A stretch of DNA of 64,000 bases. Origin: Progne subis subis (taxonomy: Eukaryota; Chordata; Aves; Passeriformes; Hirundinidae). Below the pieces are notes generated by a model. It had not been told where the DNA came from, did not search any database, and was given only the letters and a program-made list of their open reading frames with translations. Location of the stretch: NCBI GenBank assembly GCA_022316685.1, contig JAKJHU010001342.1:1-64000 (forward strand), in the 5' to 3' direction. Positions 48,601 through 57,700 of this stretch are shown piece by piece (position 1 is the first letter of the stretch; every line of letters starts with the position of its first letter). The translations under genes and the position numbers were made by a program.

Positions 48601-50673
48601 CGCGCCTGGCTCCACAGCACTAGGGCACAGTAATCCCTAATCCACGCTGGCTGCGAGCCACATCCTGGGCAAATCCTTGGAGGCCAGTTACTAGAGAACA
48701 TATTCACAGACACATGGAATCAGCAGGACCCTGCTAATCCAGCATTCCGCTCCCAGCTTCCGTATCCTGATAGCTCCTGTGACCCCGTTAACCTTTTTCG
48801 GGTGGAGTATTTATAGGTGCCTGTGTGGCTCGAGCTAAAAATTCCAGGTGAGGGGATCCAAGAGCCAAAATTAGCCCCGTTCATCCGTCTCCAGGCATTC
48901 ACCTGATGGCAGTGGGCATCCAGCCCGTGAGGAAACGCTGCACCACCGAGCTCTGCTTCAATTCCACGACAGACACGCTTCCTTCAAAAACAAAAGGAAA
49001 ATCAAAAATGAATATGGAACGGAATCCCAAAGTGGGAGAGGGGTCATAGCACCTGATCCTTACCCGGAGCATCAGGGGGAGGCAGCTTAAGGACAAAGAT
49101 CCCTCCTGAGGCAGAGGGAAGGGCGAAGAGAGCCTCCCCCTCGCTGCTCAGCCAGGCTGCCGAGGCCACGGAGTTGGGAGCCAGCCCCGGCACGCTGGGA
49201 ATCACGTAGTAATTGGAGGGATCCCTGATGTGGATTTTGCTGATATCTGTAAACACGGACTGCACTTGGCTCTCCGTTATCAGCTCCTGAGGGGAAACGG
49301 GAGAAAACAGCCTCAAGTTGTGCCAGCGGAGGTTTAGGCTGGATAGGAGGGAAAATTCCTGCATGGAAGGAGGCATTGGAACAGGCTCTGGTAGCGGAGT
49401 ACCCTTGGGGACATGGGTGGCCTTGGCAATGCTGGGGAATTGGCTGGACTCTGTGATCCTAGAGGATTCCATAAAACATCCAATCCTGAGCACGCATATC
49501 TAAGGCACAGGAAAGAAAAAAAATCACCAGACACTGATGGAAGGGCAACTGCCTCCTTGATAAAAAGGATTTTTCCAGTAAAAAATCCCTGGGATAGCTC
49601 ATAGAAAACTGCTGGCGACAAATCCCAGGAAGAGCAGCTCTGCCACAACACATGGTCATCCTCTGGGAAAGCTTTCCAGATCTCTAAAAGCAGAAGAGAA
49701 GCTCTCCAAGAGGAGAGAAGAGCCTGGTAAGAAGCAGGCACTAGAGGAAAAGTCAGAGGAAATGGAGAGAACCATGGAATCCTGCAATGCTTCAGTCAGA
49801 AGAGACCTTAAAAACCATCCAGCTCCATGGAAAGATGGGAAATGTGATATAAACCCTGCCTAGGAACCATGTGCCACACGAAATATATATTCCAACCCAG
49901 ACAAAACCAGCCTAGAGCGTTCTCAGTTGAGGGAAAAAAAAAAAACAAGACAACCCAACCAGGAAGGGCCCTGGAAAAGCCGAGGCTCATTCCCAGCAGC
50001 AGCTCAACTCCAGCGTCACCACAATCCACACGACACAAGCTGGACACCCAGGCAGTTCCTGAGCAAAACACGGCTAAATCCCCCAAACCTTGGGTCACCT
50101 GCCCCGGCCCCCGGCGGCATTCCCGGCACTCACGCTGCGGTAGAGGCGGGCGGGGTGCGGGAGCAGCAGCCGGTGCACCGTCTGCGCCGTGACCAGCAGC
50201 ACCACCAGGTGACTCTGCACCTCGCACAGGTGGACCCCGCCCGGCAGGAACGGGCAGCCCTGGATCCGCAGCCGCACGGCGTTGTTCAGCAGGTTCACGT
50301 CCAGGGACTCCTCCACCAGTTCCACCGCGTCCCCCGACGTGCTCCTGCGGGAACAGAGGGGCAGACGTGAGGATGATGTGAGGTACAGGAGGGTCGCAGC
50401 AGGGCGAGAATGGAGAGGCGTGGACGACGAGGGTCTAAGCGAGGCAAGGCGGACGGGGGCGTACACTCACCATCGCACCCAGCGATTCCTAGTGGCGGCC
50501 CCGAGCTGCGCGCTCTCCTGGTAGCAGAAGCCGCCGGCGCTGTCGCTGTAGCGCCCGGCGGGGAGCGGGGCGATGCCGGGGGGCACGAACAGCAGCTCCT
50601 GCGGGGGCCGCGGCGGGGCCCGGCCGGCCGCGCTCAGCTCGAGGCAGCTCCGCGCCGCCAGAGCCGCCGCCAT
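27611..50673 (-). CDS. NUP160: Nucleoporin Nup160 (Y-complex scaffold); apparent 1-nt frameshift in exon 31
   Basis: Scaffold subunit of the Nup107-160 Y complex of the nuclear pore. Thirty-five exons: 50471-50673 (ATG), 50134-50344, 49064-49286, 48903-48981, 47837-47951, 47005-47163, 46074-46151, 45454-45551, 44780-44864, 44479-44547, 43755-43838, 43084-43254, 42900-42999, 41605-41770, 40941-41056, 40683-40843, 39471-39604, 39129-39199, 37486-37645, 36954-37023, 34245-34343, 33892-34011, 33093-33188, 32902-32996, 32197-32293, 31997-32102, 31717-31877, 31136-31196, 29954-30064, 28885-29008, 28590-28692, 28240-28381, 27964-28086/28090, 27785-27889, 27611-27697 (TAG). About 1,394 residues (human 1,436). 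Hallmarks include SDSAGGF, WLSSEGEALFALPSASGGIF, YMHAPKRGQ, HLDLGHNSEAY and ARAVDLMTHNYYELLYAF. Exon 31 ends AAAGGAGTCCAG, which leaves phase 0 where exon 32 needs phase 2. Confidence 0.96.
29315..29370 (-). repeat. Short CR1 fragment (NUP160 intron)
   Basis: 'ttgttaaggctggaaaaaga' and 'aagatcattgagg' match a reverse-complement CR1 3' end; only about 55 bp remain. Confidence 0.6.
29685..29745 (+). repeat. Short CR1 3' end (NUP160 intron)
   Basis: 'gatgatcttggaggtctttt' then 'ccaacctta' and an 'attctatg' tail; sense orientation. Confidence 0.7.
30130..30480 (-). repeat. CR1 LINE 3' region (NUP160 intron)
   Basis: 'aatggtttgggacggaaggg' start, then 'ccatgggcagggataccttc', 'ggatggggcagccacagctt' and 'agggaagaatttcttcccaa'. 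Reverse-complement CR1. Confidence 0.9.
34518..34925 (-). repeat. CR1 LINE 3' region (NUP160 intron)
   Basis: 'atggtttgggttggaaggga' start, then 'aggttgatccaagccctgtc', 'gaggcagccatagcttcttg' and 'cttctccaggctgaac'. Reverse-complement CR1. Confidence 0.9.
36485..36865 (+). repeat. Two adjacent CR1 3' ends (NUP160 intron)
   Basis: A first tail ends near 36555 ('ccttcccaacccaaactgct'). A second runs about 36630-36865 with 'ggatgttaggaagaattttt', 'ggttgccccatccctggcag' and a tail near 36860. Both are sense, suggesting nested or tandem insertions. Confidence 0.8.
38610..38795 (+). repeat. CR1 3' end (NUP160 intron)
   Basis: 'ctagtggaaggtatccctgc', 'aaggtccttccaacccaagc' and 'attccaggattctgtgac' end; sense CR1. 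Confidence 0.85.
39750..39890 (+). repeat. CR1 3' end, diverged (NUP160 intron)
   Basis: 'ggcctagtggcaaaaattcg' and 'cggttcctcccaacccaaag' then a 'gaggattgc' end; diverged sense CR1. Confidence 0.65.
42485..42720 (-). repeat. CR1 3' end (NUP160 intron)
   Basis: 'ggaatggtttgggttgcaat' start, 'tgccatgggcagggaaaacc' and 'acagggaagaatttcatcc'; reverse-complement CR1. Confidence 0.9.
43349..43490. repeat. Near-exact 71-bp tandem duplication (NUP160 intron 11)
   Basis: Copy 1 is 43349-43419 and copy 2 is 43420-43490. They match at 70 of 71 positions, differing only at the last base. The unit starts 'ctctcaggtagggcccctag'. It lies between NUP160 exons 12 (43084-43254) and 11 (43755-43838). Confidence 0.95.
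44030..44165 (+). repeat. CR1 3' end, diverged (NUP160 intron)
   Basis: 'gtggtcttggccgtgctgga' and 'agagcttttccgaccttagc' then 'cacgattccatgac'; sense CR1. Confidence 0.7.
45650..46020 (+). repeat. CR1 LINE 3' region (NUP160 intron)
   Basis: 'ccccttccagtacctgaaag', 'aaagatggagagggagtctg', 'caggttggacagggcttgga' and 'gtgtccctgcccatggcagg' with a final 'ccctatgattt'. Sense CR1 of about 370 bp, ending about 55 bp from exon 7. Confidence 0.9.
47985..48130 (+). repeat. CR1 3' end (NUP160 intron)
   Basis: 'ccatccctggaaatgtccaa' and 'ccccttccaactcaaaccat' then 'ttcctgattct'; sense CR1. Confidence 0.8.
49400..49475 (+). repeat. Short CR1 3' end (NUP160 intron)
   Basis: 'ggtggccttggcaatgctgg' and 'ctggactctgtgatcctaga'; sense CR1 remnant. 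Confidence 0.6.
49765..49840 (-). repeat. Short CR1 3' end (NUP160 intron)
   Basis: 'accatggaatcctgcaatgc' and 'agagaccttaaaaaccatcc'; reverse-complement CR1 remnant. Confidence 0.65.
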
Positions 50674-50780
50674 CTTGAGCCGCCGCGTTCCCGCCTCGGC
50701 CGCGCGGGGCACGACGGGAAGGGGAGGGAGCGGGGCGCCCCCTGGCGGGCGGGAGGACGGGGGCAAGAGGGAGAGGAAGG
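50674..50780 (-). promoter_or_regulatory. NUP160: NUP160 promoter region
   Basis: CpG-rich sequence upstream of the MAAALAARS start codon. A further in-frame ATG-less extension is open, and human NUP160 also has an upstream in-frame start, so the exact start is uncertain. The sequence becomes purine-rich from about 50740 to 50960. Confidence 0.4.
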
Positions 50781-51699
50781 GGGGGAGAGGGTCTGGGGAG
50801 AGGGATCTGGGATGGAGACGTGGGAAGGGGACTGTGGGGAGGGAAGAACGGGGAGAAGGTGTGGGGAGGAAGAGGAAGGGCTACAGAGAGAGTGGATATG
50901 GGGAGGAGGTAAAGGGGATTTGGGGAAAGGGTTTGAGGAGGGTCTGTGGAATTTGGGACAGGACACTGGAGGACAGGACAGGCGGTCTGGTTCAGTGGGG
51001 GCGTGTGCCCTCAGCAGCACCCACCCTGCCAGTTCCTGACACCCACATGTGCCCAGACCTCATCCCGGCGAAGCAGCCACAGCCACCTTCCCGCACATGT
51101 CCAGCACACTGGCAGAGCACATGTCCCCATACTGGTGAGGGCAGCGGGGACCCCACCATCCCATGGATGCCACACGTTCCCCACAACACCACACAGTGCC
51201 AGTGCCTGGGCCTGGCTAGGCTCCCGCTCTGCTCGGAACAATCCGGCCTTTGAGCGGGATCCAGCGCCTGCCTGTAGAATGGGCCCATTCTGGTAGCAGG
51301 TGCCGTGAGGGGCCGGGGGCTCCAGCTGGCCCCCAGCTTTATCTGGGGGCGGGGGGGGGGATTGAAGCCTCCCGTGTTGGTGTGGGGAGCTGGCACACAG
51401 CTGGATTCGGGAGCTCAAGAGTCATGGCAGTGCCACGGCCGTGCACCGGTCACGGAAGGGGCTGAGGCGCGATGGAGGGGCACTGGGGCCCGCGGGCACC
51501 CACCCCGCCTTGGCACCGAGGGGTGCCCGGCATCCACCCCGCGGCTGTGGCAGCGGGTGTCGGTGTCCCTGTCGGTGTCCCCTCGGGCAGGAATGGGGGG
51601 TGTCCATGGCGGGGGTGGGACCCCTTCGGGTGCCCGTGTCCCCTGGGAAGGGACCCCACGGGTGACCCGGTGGATGCGGGCCCCCATCCAGTATGGTCG

Positions 51700-51930
51700 G
51701 TGCAGCCCGGGACAGGATCGGGAATGTCCCGGGACCGTCTCGGGACTGTGCCTGGACAGTACCGGGATCACGCCAGAAACACGCCTAGTTCTGTACCGGA
51801 ACAGTACCAGGACAGTGCCGGGACACTACCTGGACCATACCTGGACTGTGCCAGGACCGTGTCAGGACTGTACCAATACTGTACCGGAAACATGCCTGGA
51901 CCGGACCGGGACCGGGACGGTACCGGACCG
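51700..51930. repeat. Short-unit GC-rich tandem repeat upstream of PLEKHG3
   Basis: Degenerate ~12-bp motif around 'gtaccgggac(a/c)gt' repeated across about 230 bp. The neighbouring 50960-51700 stretch is G-rich with no recognised exon. Confidence 0.6.
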
Positions 51931-51959
51931 TGCCCCGCGGTCACGCCCGGGCTCACTAC

Positions 51960-52104
51960 GGTACCGTCCCGCTCCCATTCCCGGGAGTCCCCGTTCCCGG
52001 GGCCGGGCGGGGCGGCCGCTGTCCCCGCCCCGGGGCGCTCCCGCCGCTTCCTGCGGGCACGGCCGGGACGGGGCGGGTCGGGGCGGCGGCGGTAGCGGAG
52101 CGCG
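51960..52104 (+). promoter_or_regulatory. PLEKHG3: Probable PLEKHG3 promoter and non-coding first exon
   Basis: A CpG-dense block with several GC boxes ends in a strong donor, GCGCG|gtgagt, at 52104/52105. The first coding exon has an acceptor at 54688 with 38 nt of 5' UTR, so an upstream non-coding exon is required. This block is the best candidate. Inference only. Confidence 0.45.
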
Positions 52105-52199
52105 GTGAGTCCGGCCCGGGCGGGAACGGGGCACGGCCGTGGGGTCCACGGGACGGGAGGTGGGGGTCCCCGCCGGGCGGGAGGGGGCGGCCCCGAGGG

Positions 52200-52520
52200 T
52201 CCTCCCGGCAGAGGGGGTCTGCCAGTGGGGCAGGATCCGGGGGTCCCGGTGCTACGGGAGCCGTTGCATCCCGGTGAAGCGGCAGCCGAGGGTCCCGGTG
52301 GAGTGGGAGTCGTGGCATCCCAGTGGAGTGGGATCGCTGGGTCCCGATGGGGCGGGAGCCGTTGCATTCCCGCGCGGCGGGATCTGTGGGTCCCTGTGGA
52401 GCAGGATCCGTGGGTCCTGGTGGGGCGGGAGCCGTTCCATCCCGGTGGAGCAGGATCCACGGGCCCTGGTTAGGCAGGATTCGCGAGTCCAGGGATGCCC
52501 GGAGTGAGGCAGGAGCTGGG
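52200..52520. repeat. GC-rich ~48-bp minisatellite in presumed PLEKHG3 intron 1
   Basis: Units like 'gggagccgttgcatcccggt' plus 'ggagcgggatccgtgggtcc' recur 6-7 times with substitutions. The remaining 52520-54688 is GC-rich intron-like sequence with no recognised exon. Confidence 0.75.
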
Positions 52521-54726
52521 GGTCCCCACGAAGTGGGAGTTTGGGGATACCGGGGTCCCCGAGGGACAGGGGACGGCAAGACCTCGGGGTGCCGGGAGAC
52601 CGCCGGGACAGGAACCCAGAGAAACTGGGGGTGGCCCTCAGGCCGAGGCCGGGGTGCAGGACAGGCGGTGGCACGTGGGGTGACCCCGGACAGGGGTCCC
52701 ACCTGGCAAGCGGGGGTGTCCTTGCGTCCCTTCTTCGGGATTAGGCGGCGCGACGCCACGGGCGCTGGGCACTAAGAGGCTTTGTCAGCCCCGGGGGTCG
52801 GTGCCGCCTTGTCCCGGGAATGCCGTGACACGGAGACCCCCGCGGTGCCGAGCCCCCCGAGTCCCCGCGGGCGGGAGCGCCCAGCCCGTGCCCGCCGGGC
52901 AGCGGCGGTGCCAGCCGGGGCCGGGAGCGACGGCCGCGGCAGCTGCGCCGGAGCCGGCGGCGACCTCCCCGCTCCCAAGGCCGCTGGGATTCTGGAAAAT
53001 GCCTGGAAATGGTGAACCGCCTGCCCTTATATGGCTCCGGCGAGCTGGCGCGCCGCGGCCCCTCTCCCGGCGTGCTGTGCCGTGCCGTGCCGTGCCGTGC
53101 CATGCCGGGATCCTGGGAAAACGCCGTGGGCTGTGCCTCGCGCCCAAACTCCCGCGCTGGAATGTGCAACTGGGCCGGCGATCCCACGGCGGGGTTAGAA
53201 AATCCCCACCTCACTCCCGCCGACCCCGGCGGCTCGGCACAACAAACCCGGCCCCTGCCTCAGTTTCCCCCACCGGGGTGTCCTGGGGAGCCACCAGAGC
53301 CCCCTGTTCGGCGCTCCAGGGGGATGGCCCGTCCTCTCTGACGGGGCTGGGGAGGGTCGGGGGCATGAAGGTCAGAGCTAATCCCACCCGGAGCTGGCGG
53401 CAGCGGGAGGGCTCTGGGCGGCCGCCCGCCCGCCGAGGTGATACTGGGGGAGGGGGGGGTAAGAGGATCAACACCCCCGATCCCCGGGGCGGGATGACGG
53501 TGGCCGATGGGCCAAGGCGAGTGGCCGCCGTCCCGGTGACGTGGGACCGGCGCCCGTAATCTCGGTGCTCTGAGCGGATTAGGAGGGCCGAGGGTGGCCT
53601 TCGGGGACGAGCTGCGGTAGCCACAAATCCCCGGGTGTTAGGTGGGGGAGACCCTCTCTGGTCCCCCGGTGCTACCTGGGGGTCTCCCCTTGCCACCCGG
53701 GCAGGGTGGAATAGGGGTCGGACGCTGCCGGGAGGGATGTTCGGGGTCTTCTGTATCTGCTATCACCGGCTGGGTGCCCCCGCCGCCGCCCCGGGGTCGA
53801 GGTGACCCTGGGACCGGGCACCCCACGCCTGTAGGGGTGAGGAATTTGGAGGCTGGGGGAGCTGCTCCCCAAATCACCCAGATCCGGGTGCCCAGGAGGT
53901 GCCCCACGGCGGGGTCGGATGTGCCAGCACCCGGGGTCCCGGCCGGTGGCACCGCTGGGGACACGGGCCCGACCGAACCCCACTTAGGAGGCACCGCGGT
54001 GGCGTCTTGGGGGGCTCCTGGCGTGCTCGGGGGAGTCCCGGGGAGGGCGGTGGCTGCACGGTGGGTGCGGGGAAGCGCCGGCGGGAACCGGCCTGACCGG
54101 TTGGGTGCCGGCACCGGGGGTGCCGGGGGGCTCGGGCGGCCACGCCGGCGGCGCAGCACGTGGCCCGGCTCAAGGTCACTGTCCCCAGGGCCACTCGCCG
54201 CCGTGAGCGGGCTCAGTGGCCTCGACACTCCCACGCGCTGTGCCGCCGCCCGCTGTTGTCTGGGTGTCCCCAACCGCGTCTGCGGCACCGAGCGGTTTTC
54301 GGGGACACGGGAGGATCCCGGCGGCACCGGTGCTCCGGAAGGGCGAGCCGGCGCTGAGCTCACCTGGAAAGTGTCCCGTGGGCGCGGCAGTGACGCACGG
54401 CCCCGGTGGGTGGGGGCAGAGGCGCTCGTCCCACCTGGTCCCAGCACCCCGTCCCCGGGTCTGGGATGAGGAGGAGGGGATGAATTCCCAAATCTCAGCG
54501 TCGACGGGCCGTGCAGAGACTCTGTTGTGCCGTACCCAGGGATTTTTGGGGTTGGGGGATGCTAGCATCTCTTGGCATAGAGGCTTTGGCCGCCGGGACT
54601 CCTCATCAGGGTGACCCCCCCTTGGTGCCACACACCACCCGTATTTGGGGGCTCTCCGCACCCCCTAAGCCGCCGTTCTCCCCCCCAGAGCCGCCCCGTG
54701 CCCGGCTGGTGCCAGGGGATGCCGGG

Positions 54727-57700
54727 ATGCCGGTTCCCGCCTGCCCACAGCGCCCTGCCCTGAGCCTGGAGCCCGGCCGTGCCATGGAGGATCCGCCCGG
54801 CTGTGCCAGGACCGAGGCGTGGGCCGAGGGGCTCCATAACGCCAACAACAACGCGTCCCCGGGGGGGTGGCCGGGTGCCCGTGGCGGGCACCCCCTGGCA
54901 GCTTTCGGGGGTCCCGGGGCCAAGCCCAGCTACCTGGACCGCGTGGTGCAGGAGATCGTGGAGTCGGAGCGCACCTACTCCCGGGACCTGCGCAGCATCG
55001 TGGAGGTGGGTGCTGGGGAACACGTGGGGGCACGGCCCTCGGAGCACAGTTTGGGGCCTGGGGGTGCAATGGTGCCGCCGTGGGTGCCCGGCAGGGTTAC
55101 CTGGGCAAGATCATCGACGCGGAGGAGCCGGTGCTGCGACCAGAGCAGGTCAGCGCGCTCTTCGGGAACATCGAGGACATCTACGAGCTCAGCAGGTAGG
55201 GGAGCAGGCGCCACTGGGAGGTGGCAGGGGAGTGATCCTGTCCCGCAGGTGTGTGGGGAGCTTGTGGTCACCCCGTCCTCTCCGTGCCCCCCAGCACCCT
55301 CCTGCAGAACCTGGAGAGCTGCGCCAATGACCCCGTGGCTGTGGCTGTGTGCTTCGTCACCCGGGTAAGGGCCGGGGGCACGGTGGGGACGCCGGGGGGA
55401 CACGTGGTCGTACCAGGCTCTCACTGCGCTCCCCTTTCCCGCAGAGCCAGGAATTTGCCATCTACACCCAGTACTGCAACAACTACCCCAGGTGGGCAGG
55501 GGGCACAGCTGGGTGAGCAGGGGGCACACGGGCGGGCAGGGATCTGAGCCCCCTCCCTGCCTGCAGCTCGGTGGCGGCACTGACTGAGTGCATGAGGAGC
55601 AAGGTCCAGGCACGGTTCCTGCGGGAATGCCAGGAGCGGCTGCGCCACGCGCTGCCCCTCGGAGCCTACCTGCTCAAGCCTGTCCAGAGGATCCTCAAGT
55701 ACCACCTGCTTCTCCAGGTGAGCTCCTGGTGCCCGGCATGGCACGGTGCAGGCATGGCCTGGGCGCCTGGCACAGCCTGGAGTGACACGGGGAGCGGACC
55801 AGGCACCTGGCACGGCGCATTCCCGTGTCCTGATTCCACGTGCTGTGCCCAGGAGATCGCCAGACACTTCGAGCACAAGGCGGGGGATGACTACGAGCTG
55901 GTGCTGGAGGCCATCGACACCATGACCTGCGTGGCCTGGTACATCAATGACATGAAGCGCAAGCACGAGCACGCCATCCGCCAGCAGGTGGGCACCGGGG
56001 GGACGCCAGGGATGCACCGCAGGGGCAGTGGGTGGCACCAGGTGACACGAGATGGGCACCGTGGCGGGGCTGCTGACGCCCCTGTCTCCGTGTCCGGGCA
56101 GGAGATCCAGTCGCTGCTGCTGGGCTGGAAGGGGCCGGACCTGACGAGCTACGGGGAGCTGGTGCTGGAGGGCACATTTCGGGCGCAGCGGGTGCGCCAC
56201 GACCGTGCCCTCTTCCTCTTCGACAAGGCCCTGCTCATCACCAAGCGCCGCGGCGACCACTATGTCTACAAGAGCCACATCCCGGTGCGGGATAAGGATG
56301 GGAGGCTCTGAGGGTGACAGGGGTGGGGAGCCCACTGGGCGCCAGGGACACCCGTGGATGCTCGGGATGGAGGAATAGGATGGGTGCCAGGAGCCCCAGC
56401 AGTGCTGGGGTTGAGGGAACTGGGGAATGCTGGGTATGGGGGAGCCCAGTGGGTGGCAGGGATCCTGGTGGGTGCTGGGGTGGGAAGTTCCAGGGATGCT
56501 GACGCCTCTCCCGGCAGTGCTCCTCGCTGATGCTGATCGAGAGCACGCGGGACTCACTGTGCTTCAGCCTGGCACACTACAAGCATGGCAAGCAGCAGCA
56601 CAGCCTGCAGGTAGGAGGGCATGGGGCGGGGGGCAGCCTGGGGACCCTCCGGGACCCCCTGCCCGACTCCACCGCCCTCCCTGTGCCCCCCAGGCCAAGA
56701 GCGTGGAGGAAAAGCGCTTGTGGACTCACCACATCAAGCGGCTCATCCTGGAGAACCACCATGCCACCATCCCCCAAAAGGTGAGGGTGGTGGGGAGGGC
56801 ACCTCACTGGCAGCAGGGACCCCATGGCACAGCAAGGGGGGACAGCTGTACCCCACCTTTGCCCCATTTCTCTCCATCCTCCCTCCACCCAGGCTAAGGA
56901 AGCCATCCTGGAGATGGACCTGTTCTGTAAGTGCCACCGGTGCCCTGCCATCCCCTCTCTGCCTCACTCTGTCCCCCCCATTTTCCCTGGTGTCACTCCC
57001 TGTCCCCACAGACCCCCCGCGCCTGCCCCGCTGCAGCCCCGAGCGCCTGAAGAAGAGCTGGTCCTGCCAGCCCCTGGCTGACGCTGCCACCGAGCCACTC
57101 CAGGGACGCCGGCAGTCTGGTGAGGGCCACGTGTCACCAGCGTTCCTGCTGTCCCGTGTGTTCCCATGTGCTACCCCACCGTCCACGCTGTGGCTGGGTG
57201 ACACCAATGCCCATAGGGAGGGTGGCACTGGGTGCTGACGGTGCACCTGTCCCTGTTCCCACAGAGCCCTTCCAGCACCAGGGGCACACGGAGGCGCTGC
57301 TGGAGCGGCTGCAGGGACACGGCGGGCGCAGGCAGTTGGGTGTGGACAGCAGACAGGATCAGGGGGCTCGGGGTGCTGATGAGTTGGGGGGCACGGGGGT
57401 GACGCCGCTGCCACCTCCCCTCCCCTCAGAGCCCGCCAAGCACGACCTGTGGCACCTGGGCGAGCAAGGTGAGCCGGCAGGACTGCGGCACCGGTGTGGC
57501 AGGCGGAGGGGTGGCTGGGGGCCGTGGGGGGAATTTTGGGTGCTCCCTCCACTAATCTCTGCTTTTCTCTCTCCCGGCTGGCAGGGCTGAAGGTAAGGCC
57601 GGGTGTGGTGGGTTGGGGTGCCCGGTGCCTCCGGCCCTGGCACGGGGCACTGAGCCCCGGTGCTCACCCCCACACAGAACACCGGCAGCGATGGGGCGCT

